A DNA stretch of 47,611 nucleotides from an uncultured Fibrobacter sp. (GTDB lineage: Bacteria > Fibrobacterota > Fibrobacteria > Fibrobacterales > Fibrobacteraceae), in NCBI GenBank assembly GCA_946402415.1, contig CAMIWK010000005.1, positions 1-47,611 of the forward strand, read 5' to 3'. The notes under the pieces are model-generated. The model worked only from the letters and a program-made list of their open reading frames with translations, searched no databases and was not told the DNA's origin. The stretch's first letter is position 1; each line of letters starts with the position of its first letter. Shown here in pieces: positions 9,790 through 19,300 of the stretch. The translations under genes and the position numbers were made by a program.

Positions 9790-10122
9790 ATGAGTCTTTT
9801 TGATGATCATTTTGCCGCAAAGAATGCCGCGAGCGCTCGCGCCTGGGCCATGGATGAAGAAAAGAAGAAAAAAGAGAAGCGTGAACCCGCTCCCCCCAAG
9901 ATGGGCGTGTGCGACAAGTGCCACCGCGAAGCGCTGGTGAAACCTTACCGCTCTCGCCAGGCTGACAAGATGGACGGCGCCACCAGCTTTGGTACGGTGA
10001 CCAGGCTCTTGTGCGAGGAATGCGCACCCAAGTCCCGCCGCGAGCGTGATGCCGAGGTGCCCCAGCTGACCAACAAGCAGGTCAAGAACCTGATGCGTTC
10101 TGCGAAGAAGGGCTTACTGTAG
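9790..10122 (+). CDS. small zinc-ribbon-like hypothetical protein
   Basis: CDKCHREA...LLCEECAPK paired CxxC motifs; upstream AAAGGAG. Confidence 0.7.
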   Translation: MSLFDDHFAAKNAASARAWAMDEEKKKKEKREPAPPKMGVCDKCHREALVKPYRSRQADKMDGATSFGTVTRLLCEECAPKSRRERDAEVPQLTNKQVKNLMRSAKKGLL

Positions 10123-10202
10123 TATTCTTTTTTTCTTATCTCCCTTAACGGGGGTTGTAAACTTTTCTAAATTTGGGCCCGCCTTTACCTAGGAGAGCCC
10201 CG

Positions 10203-12104
10203 ATGCAGACTATAGATGCCAAGAATTCCGTCAAGAACTATCTGAACGGTGTCGTGGCGACTATTACCCCTGAATTTGCCCGCGTTGTAAGGCGTGGCTA
10301 TACCCGCAAGGACTTGACCCGCGATTTGATGAGCGGGCTTATCGTGGGTATCTTGGCGCTCCCCCTGGCTATCGCTTTTGCTATCGCCTCGGGCGTGGGT
10401 CCTGAGCAGGGGCTTTATACGGCTATCATTGCTGGCTTTGCCATTTCGCTGTTGGGTGGCTCCCGCTTTCAGATTGGCGGCCCCACGGGCGCCTTCATCG
10501 TGATTGTCTACGGCATCGTTTCACAGTACGGCTATGACGGTCTTGCGTCTGCTACATTGCTCGCTGGTATCTTTTTGGTGATTTTTGGGCTTGCGAAGTT
10601 CGGCGCCATCATCAAGTTTATCCCGTACCCTGTGACAGTGGGCTTTACGGCGGGTATCGCTATCATTATCGCTCTGGGCCAGGTGCCCAATTTCTTTGGC
10701 CTGCGTTTCCTGGCCAAGGACCCTGCCGATGCGGTGGGCAAGATCAAACTCTATGCCTCTTCTTTTGACACTATAAATATATATGCTGTTATTGTGGGTC
10801 TTGTGGCCCTGGCGGTGTGCATTCTGTGGCCGAAAGTGACCACGAAGGTTCCGGGTTCCCTGGTGGCCATCGTGGTGGCGACGGTACTGGTGAAGGTGCT
10901 TGGCTGGGACGACCCGATTAACGGTCACGGTGTGGTGACCATCGGCATGAAGAACCATATTCCCAGCGGATTCCCGGTGCCCCACCTGCCTAACATCAGC
11001 CTCGAGATGATGCAGAAGGTGTTCCAGCCGGCCCTTACCATTGCCATGCTGGGGGCCATCGAGTCCCTGCTTAGCGCTGTGGTGGCAGACGGTATGACCA
11101 GTACCAAGCACCGCTCCAATACTGAACTTTTTGGCCAGGGAATCGCCAACATCTTGTCTCCTGTATTTGGCGGCATTCCGGCTACGGGCGCCATTGCCCG
11201 TACGGCCACCAACATCCGTAACGGCGCCGTGAGCCCGGTTTCGGGCTTGGTGCATGCGGTGGTGCTTCTGCTCATTATGCTGGTGCTGGGCAAGTATGCC
11301 GAGATGATTCCTATGGCGGCTCTTGCTGCCGTGCTTTTCCAGGTGGCTTTCAACATGTGCGGCTACCGGAGCTTTATCAAGATGTTCAAGGCTCCCAAGA
11401 GCGATGTTATCGTGATGCTGGTGGCTTTCTTCTTGACGGTGATTATCGACCTGACGGTGGCTATCGAGGTAGGCGTTTTGCTGGCTGCTGTGCTGTTCAT
11501 TAAGCGTATGAGCGATGTGTCCGAGATGGAGACAGTGACTGAGGCCCTCAGGGAAGACGACGAGGAGGCTGCTCATAATGAACTCAGTCGCCAGGTGCCC
11601 AAGGGCGTGGCGGTTTACGAGCTGGCCGGTTCCCTGTTCTTCGGGGCCGTAGACAAGTTCAAGGATACCATGGCCCGCATCTCCGACAAACCGAAGATTC
11701 TCATTTTGCGTATGCGTAGTGTGTCTAGCATCGATGCCGCCGGTATCCAGATGATTGAAGACCTTCTGAACCGCTGCAAGAGCGAGGGTACCCAGCTGCT
11801 CTTGAGCGGCGTGCATGCCCAGCCTGTAGTGGCCCTGACCCGTGCAGGGGTGCTCAAGCAGCTGGGTGAAGAGAACGCCCTGGGCAATATCGATGCGGCT
11901 CTGAACCGCGCCCGCGAAATTCTGGGCCTGCCTGTAGTGGATACGTCTCACGAGGTGGTCCAGGCGCCTACGGTCTCTTGGGAAAAGAGCCTGGATAAGC
12001 CTTGGATGCCCGAGGAATCCAACGCTGCCATAGCCGAGGAGACCCCCGAGGTGATTGCCGAGAAGATGATGGACGAACCCATCGTGAAGATCGAAGAGAA
12101 GTAA
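10203..12104 (+). CDS. SulP-family anion transporter with STAS domain
   Basis: DLMSGLIVGILALPLAIAFAIASGVGPEQGLYTAIIAGF, GGPTGAFIVIVYGI, C-terminal STAS ILILRMRSVSSIDAAGIQMIEDL. Confidence 0.95.
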   Translation: MQTIDAKNSVKNYLNGVVATITPEFARVVRRGYTRKDLTRDLMSGLIVGILALPLAIAFAIASGVGPEQGLYTAIIAGFAISLLGGSRFQIGGPTGAFIVIVYGIVSQYGYDGLASATLLAGIFLVIFGLAKFGAIIKFIPYPVTVGFTAGIAIIIALGQVPNFFGLRFLAKDPADAVGKIKLYASSFDTINIYAVIVGLVALAVCILWPKVTTKVPGSLVAIVVATVLVKVLGWDDPINGHGVVTIGMKNHIPSGFPVPHLPNISLEMMQKVFQPALTIAMLGAIESLLSAVVADGMTSTKHRSNTELFGQGIANILSPVFGGIPATGAIARTATNIRNGAVSPVSGLVHAVVLLLIMLVLGKYAEMIPMAALAAVLFQVAFNMCGYRSFIKMFKAPKSDVIVMLVAFFLTVIIDLTVAIEVGVLLAAVLFIKRMSDVSEMETVTEALREDDEEAAHNELSRQVPKGVAVYELAGSLFFGAVDKFKDTMARISDKPKILILRMRSVSSIDAAGIQMIEDLLNRCKSEGTQLLLSGVHAQPVVALTRAGVLKQLGEENALGNIDAALNRAREILGLPVVDTSHEVVQAPTVSWEKSLDKPWMPEESNAAIAEETPEVIAEKMMDEPIVKIEEK

Positions 12105-12131
12105 ACAAAAATTTCCGGCATATTTCGGCTT

Positions 12132-12175
12132 AAAAAAGAGTCTTATACAGTACGGGGCAATCCGCTCCGCCGTAC
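12132..12175 (+). promoter_or_regulatory. conserved leader of rpn unit with GTACGG...CCGTAC hairpin
   Basis: AAAAAAGAGTCTTATACAGTACGGGGCAATCCGCTCCGCCGTACACCGGGG; near-identical block at 37489-37532. Confidence 0.7.
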
Positions 12176-12204
12176 ACCGGGGCGTACCCGGGAATAAAGA
12201 CATT

Positions 12205-13236
12205 ATGAGCAAAAACAAGCAGAAGAAAACCAAACCCATCCGCAAGAAACCCATCCCCGAATCGTTGCAGGGGCAAGTCTATCTGGATCCAAAATACGAC
12301 ACCGGCTTCAAGGAACTCTTTGACAGCGAGGACGCCCTCAAGGACTTTTTAGACGGAGTCCTACAACTGGAAGGTAATGACAGAATCAAAAGACTCTCCT
12401 TCACCTTCGACAAGACCATAACCATACGCTCTGCCCGCAGCAAGAAGGTTATCCTGGACATCTTTGCCACCACGGGGACAGGGAGGTTCATTGATATAGA
12501 GATGCAGAGGGCGGGACACGACTTCTTTATCGACAGAGTCATCCTCTACAAGGCATTCCTGATTATCAAGGGCAAACAGGAGATGGAACGGTCCAAGGAG
12601 TTCCTGGCGCTCAGCAAGGATGTACGGGAAAACAAACGGTACGAGTTGCCGGAAGTCGTCTCAATTTGGATTTGCGACTTCGACTTGCCCGAGGCCAAGG
12701 AAGGAGAATACATTGATGAATGGAGCCTTTATAGCCGCAACGCACTGAAAAACGGTAACACCGCACCCGTTTTCACGAAAAATAAATATATTATGATAAG
12801 TCTGCCCAAGTTCAAGAAATCCGCTGGCGAGGTCAAGGACTCTGTAGATGCCTGGCTGTACCTGCTGAACCACGCCGGTGACGGCAAGGAACTGCCAGAC
12901 TTCGGCAAAGATGTCCTTGGGGAAGCCCTAGAACGCATACGGGTAGACAATGCAGACGACGAACTCTTAGCGAGGCAGGAAAGAGACATGATGACACGGG
13001 AAGAGATAGATACTATCATTGCCAGCGGTATACGTCGCGGCGTTGACGAAGGCTTAGCCAAAGCCCGTGAACAAGTCCGTGAAGAAGCCCGTGATGAAGG
13101 CCGTGCGGAGGGCCGTGCGGAAGGCCGTGCGGAAGGCATAGACATCCTGGAGTCCCTTGGCGTGTCAAGCGACCTGATTGAAAAGGCCCGGAAAATCGCC
13201 GCAGAGAAAGCCACGGAGACTCCTAGCAAGCTGTAG
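12205..13236 (+). CDS. Rpn family recombination-promoting nuclease / putative transposase (PD-(D/E)XK), copy 1
   Basis: LDPKYDTGFKELFDSEDALKDFLDGVLQLEG, VILDIFATTGTGRFIDIEMQRAGHDFFIDRVILYKA; C-terminal (RAEG)n repeats. Confidence 0.85.
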   Translation: MSKNKQKKTKPIRKKPIPESLQGQVYLDPKYDTGFKELFDSEDALKDFLDGVLQLEGNDRIKRLSFTFDKTITIRSARSKKVILDIFATTGTGRFIDIEMQRAGHDFFIDRVILYKAFLIIKGKQEMERSKEFLALSKDVRENKRYELPEVVSIWICDFDLPEAKEGEYIDEWSLYSRNALKNGNTAPVFTKNKYIMISLPKFKKSAGEVKDSVDAWLYLLNHAGDGKELPDFGKDVLGEALERIRVDNADDELLARQERDMMTREEIDTIIASGIRRGVDEGLAKAREQVREEARDEGRAEGRAEGRAEGIDILESLGVSSDLIEKARKIAAEKATETPSKL

Positions 13237-13260
13237 CAAGGTTCCCTAGCTGGACATTCG

Positions 13261-13290
13261 CCCCCGTGGATAGTTCCGCGGGGTGTTTTT
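13261..13290 (+). terminator. rho-independent terminator of rpn copy 1
   Basis: CCCCGTGG-ATAGTT-CCGCGGGG followed by TGTTTTT. Confidence 0.8.
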
Positions 13291-13309
13291 ATTTGCAGGA
13301 TGTGTGTTT

Positions 13310-13357
13310 TATGCTGCCTAGGTAAAGGGAAGGCTCCCTGATTGAAGCGGGGAGCCT
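13310..13357. repeat. left 48-bp inverted-repeat copy (partner 35768-35815), including terminator of left giant gene
   Basis: TATGCTGCCTAGGTAAAGGGAAGGCTCCCTGATTGAAGCGGGGAGCCT; 44/48 to the reverse complement of 35768-35815. Confidence 0.9.
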
Positions 13358-13386
13358 AAAAAGCATGAAGAAATATACCTTAAAAA

Positions 13387-16300
13387 TTACCAGCAATGTA
13401 TCTGCACAGAACCGCCCGAAGGAACATCCAAATTCAGGGGGAATGTAACAGAAGCTTGACCATTGCATCCTCCATAATCATTATAGAAAGATATTGCCGG
13501 ATCAAACCATGCTTTTCCTGAAGTTCCTCCATTACAATTTCCTGTCTGCATGTTTTTTGACCCAGATTGGCCATTACAATACAATTTGTATTTTCCCGGG
13601 CCAAATGTATTATTTCCAGATGCATTTGCCTCTTCTCTTGCATCGCTATCGTAGGTCACACTGAAGGAACATGGAGTAGCACTACCTGCGCTGTTACTTA
13701 CAGATAACGTATATGTAATTGTTGTTTTGTCCACTGTAGCTCCTGTAAACGGCGGGACGGAGGTTCCATACGTAGTTCCACTTATGGTTGACTGCCCACT
13801 AGCAGATATTGTATAAGAACATCCGCCAACGACCTTACAATTGGACACCGTCATAGGCATAGGAATACTTGTTCCTGGTTTTACAGTAACTGCAGAAGAT
13901 GGGCAACTAGCGATTGAAGGTGCCGTAGATGCGGGACTAACACTTGAACAATTATCCAAATACACTTTATTTATTTTTGAAGTTGGGCAATCAGGTACAT
14001 CTAACCTATTAACCAAATTCGGTGCAGGATTAGTTCCGCTCCAATAACCATTATCGTTATTATTTAAGGTAATGGGAGCACCATTCCATGTTACTGTTTT
14101 TCCTTTACATGACTGTATTTCTATTTGCATTCCCGTACAAATCTTATCAATCGTTATTATAGCACAACCATTAGACAATGTGCCCGTAACAGTTCCATTA
14201 CCACCCATACTTTGTGTAATTTCAGCGCAAGTCGCGCCTGCCGTAAACGCCATAACGCCTTGACATGTATCCTTAATGGTATGATCATCATGGTCGAAAA
14301 CAGTGAATGTATAGGCAATATTATCTTCAGCAACAGAAGGATTCTCTGCGAACGTTACACCCGTTGAAGCCGAAGTATATGTTCCAGCATCTGACGAGGC
14401 AAATGCGACTCCACCGCTTGTGCGTTCGAGCCTGTAATCGCAACCACCATCACAATTAGATAAGGACGCCGCCTTGAATGTGGCTGTTTGGTTGATTGTG
14501 AACGATTTTTTTGTACTTGGACAAGTTACATCCGGTTTAATCGTAATAGAACAATCATCATACTTAATATCATTAATCCATAGAGTGTATTTGCCCTTCC
14601 CTGATATAGAAGGATTGATGTCATTGTTCGTCCAGCTGCCCGAAGCTACGGCGGTTCCTGTAGAGGGCGTATCAGTGCCCTTCATAATACGCCAAGTACA
14701 AGCGCTTCCCGTACATGGGTTGTTTGCATGGGCCTTGAACTGTCCGTTTTCATATTTGCAATTAGAAGGCGAGAAATCCTTGAGAGTCAATGTAGCGGTA
14801 CATGCCTGAGTGTTATTAATATAAAGGGTATAAGTTCCACCGGTATTTGTACCAACTGTAATTTTTGACAACTGTATTACTGAGTTATTGTTTGTTGTGC
14901 CAGTTATATCACTAATACCCGAGCCAGTCGGAGCAACCAGTTTATAGCTCAGCCCCGATATTGGGTTACCTCCACTCTTTAAGTTCGTAAACTGGAAGTA
15001 AGCGTCTTCGCCAGGTTTGTAGTCACTGTTTGTAAACGAACAATTTGTAGTAACATTGGTAGAACTACTACTTGCCACGCTACTACTGCTGCTTTCTTCG
15101 GCACTAGAACTGCTTGAAAGCGGCAGCACTTTAAACGACACATTGCACGGGGTAAACGGCTTGTCGTCATTGGAACTCCGCACCTCGTAAGAGTGGCTGC
15201 AACCGCCTTCGGTTGTACATTCTTCGGCGTTACCACTCTTGGTCTTCGATAAGCCTTGGTTTCCGCCACCGGAACCAGAACAGGGTCCGTCTGTACAGGC
15301 GGTGTTTCCGCTCAACAGACCGTCATCAAACAGGATTTCATAGTCACAGCTGTTCTGGGGGCAGTTGTTCAACTTGAAGTTGAATGCCGGCCAAGCCGCA
15401 CCGCTAGCGATGTTGCTCGACGTAGCATCGCTGCAGCTGATGCTCCCGATAGTCACCGCAGGGGTACAGGTGGTCGAGATAGTCTCGCCACTAGCGTTTG
15501 TGATGGAGGCTGAGAAGTTGAAGGTGCTGCCTTGGTAGGATTCGTAGGGGTTATGGTCTATATACCAGGTCGCCCGATCGACAGAAGTTCCGCTAGTCCA
15601 CAACGAGGGTTGCTCGCTGGTGCTGGCGGCATCCACAGTAGAAGAGGCCACCTGCCCGGTCACGGCATAGCCGGAGACCTTGCTCTTGTTACTCACATCT
15701 GCGGAGACTTCCCACCGGCTGTTTGCTTCGTTGTAGGATACTTGGCAATTGGAAATGCCCACGGCGTTCTTGCAGGAGGAGCTGACTGAGACGTTGGACA
15801 CGGTGCCGTCGCCAAGGTTCTTGATCACTACCTGCTTCACGTTTTCGGGATCGAAGCCTTGTGCTCCATCGGCAAAGCTTTCCACCACGTCGAAACTAGC
15901 GGTTGTTCCTGAGAATCGCTCCGCATTACTGGCGAAATCATCAGCACCCCAGGTGTTGTTTTTACTCAGTAACCATACTTCCATCTGGCTGTTGTTCGGA
16001 TTCTCTAGAGAGATGTTTAATGTGGAACCGCGCAAGTTGACTGTTCCCGTTAGGGTGATCGTACCTTCTGTCCCGCCGGAACTGATGGCGGAGAGTGAGC
16101 CGAGATCGGCGTGACTTGTGCACTCCGTGAACTTGCCTGTCCAGAACATACCGCAATGGGCGCGTTGCGTTCCCGCCGCCCAGGCTACAACTTTGTTATC
16201 AGTGCTAAAGCAGTTCAGCCAGGCCTTGGCGGCCTTGACATCTACGCCGTTGTCACGGTATCCGTGTTGCCCCGCTCCGATGTTGCTGAAATAGTATCCT

Positions 16301-19300
16301 GAACTCGGGCAGGACACTTCGGAACCGGCCTGACCACTACAGGCATCAGTACCGTTATCGTAGTAGTAAATGGGGGTGCAACTCTTGCTATCAAACCATC
16401 CAGAGTGACCGACCCAGGGCTCTACCGTCGTCTCTGTGGGGATTACCCCGTCGGTTGCCACGGCAGAGAAGGAGCACTTGACCGTTGGGTAGGTGTCCCA
16501 GCAACCATCGGCGCCGTAGTCATCGCTGCTCCAGCCGATACCGTAAATTTTGAAGTTGGGATCCGCCATACTGAAACCTACGTACTCGTGATTGCGATTG
16601 GCATAGCTTTCGGGCAGGTTGTACAGCTTGATAGAAGTAGTATAGGTGTCTGGGGTCTCGTAGTAGTTCCCAGAGAACACAATCAGTTCTAGGGTACTGG
16701 AGTCGGTAAGAATAGCCTCAACCATCACCATAGAAGAAGGAGAGGCGGATAGGGCGGCGCCGTCCCTCTTGGGGAGAGCCGAGAGGCAGTTTTCTGTTCC
16801 TGCATTGGGGCAAAGGCTTGCTTCTACCTTGCCTTCGGTGTTCACGAACACATTCAACATCAGGAACTCGGTGCCTGTCGCATTGGAGTGGAGTAGAAAA
16901 CCGGATTTTGCAATCTTTGGCGAATTCTTTCCAAAACTGGATGTGACCTTGGGTAGCTGGACTAGTGCCTTGAGAGTTCCCCGGAGGCCTGCCTCTACGG
17001 TGCTCATAACCTTCACAGCTTCGCGAGTGGAGCGACTGCTCCTCCTGGAGGCAGCGTTGTCTATGGAGATGCTCTCGTAGGTGTCCTCGATGTCGCTCAG
17101 GGTCCCCTCGATCAGGTGCCATTTGGAGTTGGTGAAGGAACCACCCTCGATGGCATTCACGCACACGTCATCTACTGCGTTACCGCACTTGTCTATGCAG
17201 TACTTGTTGTTGCCACTGCGGCATTCTACGCCACCCTCCTTGAATTCATCAAAGAAGCAATGTTTATCCACCTCGCCGAAGTGGGCGTACAAGACGGCCT
17301 TATTGTCTTTTATGATGAAGCTCGTGTAGTTGGAGCTGGTGATCGGCTCTGTGGTGGGACAGGTAATGCCACCATTGTTTTCGCATTTCCAGTAGTTGAA
17401 GTTCTCATTTTCGCCATCGCTCTTTAGAATAGAAACATTTACAGTCTCGCCACTGTATAGGTCCATTGTACACGCTTTTGGATTATTGTCTTTGACCTCA
17501 TTGTAGTAGCAAGTGAGAGAGCGCGTGTTGGCATCAATTGTTACGTGAGGGTTATTGCCCGAACCCACGTCGCCTACGAATCCTACCTTTACGGAGCTCT
17601 TGCGGGCCTTGGCTATGGCCTTGAGTGTGTAGATTTTGTCTGCCTCGATGGTACTGCGGTCGAGCGCATTGTCTGTTAGGGGGATGATAACTACGCAACT
17701 GCTGATAGTTTTTGCCTCTAGAGTAAGGGTGCCTGTACCACCAGCGGGAACCTCCCAGGAGTTATTCGTGTCCTTGATGGCTGCGAATATAGAAGGCTCC
17801 ACCCAGATGGAATCTACGGGACAATCGGGCCATTCCAAAGAACCACGGTGGCCTGCCGCGGGACAGTCATCTGGCAAGGCATTACAGTATTCATCAATTT
17901 CTTCATCAGAAGGGTTGACACGGTTGATTGTGGCCAGATTGGAAACGTGTAGTTCTGAAATGAAGGGCCAAGTGACGGCATACCCTTCGCCACCCAGCAA
18001 CTGGAAGAACATTGTCCCGTTGCTCGCGCCGTCGGTGGTCACGTCAAACAGCTTCAGTTGACCTTCTGCTCCTTGCGGGAATGTGAATGAACATACGCCA
18101 TTGTTTAGGTGTGGTTCGTATTCCTCGTTCATTTGGTAGCTCCATCCAGAAGTCGTTGACGTGGGACATGCGACCAGGACTGTTATGGGAGTAGCATGAG
18201 CGGGAATGTTGGCGTGAACCTGGGCAGTGCCTGTGGGGGACATTTCCTGGACCGTTTCAACGAAGGATACTTGTGGAGCGCTGCCCAATACCCCGTTGAC
18301 GACCACCCAGAATGGAACGTTTGAGTATCCTGGGACTGTTGCACTGGCGTTGCACCTATAGACTTTCTGATCCAAGAGAACGCCGGCAGCCTCATTGTAG
18401 AGGTCTCCTGCCGGAAGGCCTGCCGCACACTGGACATTGACCTTGTTGGACGTTAAGTCAGAACCGTTCAGGGGAACAATGCTGTAATAGTCAGAGAGCT
18501 TGCCGTAGGGATCCCTAGGCAGGTAGATTATTCTCGGCAGTACAATGAAAGACGGATCTAGGGAAGGAGTATTGCCGTCATCACCCATGATCAGGTTTTC
18601 CCTGCCGGCATACTGGGTTTCTACGGTCACTCCCAACTGTGGAGCCATGGAGATGTAATAGGAATCCTTGCCTCCGTCGATAACTTCCAGATTGCCGCCG
18701 CCGGCGGCATTACCGCCTTCTCCGTCACCCTCGTTTCCTCCACCGCCGCATCCGCCACTGCCGTCATTCTGGCAGATGACTCCGGCATCGGTTAGATCTT
18801 GGACTAGGGCTTGATCGAAGTTCAATATAGAAGACTGGAATTTTGTCGTTGCACAGGCGCGAGCGGGAGCATACAGAGTTCCCGTTAGGTTGAGCTGTCC
18901 AGATTCGCCAATATTTTTGTTTGTGTAAATGAAGTAGTGCTCCACGATTTGCTGGACGTAATTAGCTCCGTTTCTAAGAAAAAGGAAAACCTTTGTATCG
19001 GCGGTAGTTCGAGGCAGTCCGTTTTGCCCCGCTTGAAGGCGATTGTCTACGACAATGATGAACTTGCCTTTTAGGGGTGTATTTGCGTCTGGGTTATAGT
19101 TTTGTCCTGGACTGCCTCCGGTTATGTGGACCACCAGGTAGCCGTTGTAGAGGTTTGCATCCCTTTTGGTATCATCTTCTGCATTTTCCTTGTAGCAGTT
19201 GTTTAGAGTTGTCTCAAAGCCACTTTGTGGCCAGGTGGTAATACTTGCAGCACATCCCTTTGTGGCATATGGCAGGTATGCCAGAGAATCCGTTATCAGG

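Noticed and set aside
10521-12254. 577-aa minus-strand ORF
   Set aside because: Shadow of the SulP gene; His-rich low-quality protein
12205-13236. Classical insertion sequence for the rpn gene
   Set aside because: No terminal inverted repeats with target duplications could be seen; Rpn genes are often annotated as transposases but here only unit-specific hairpin ends are supported
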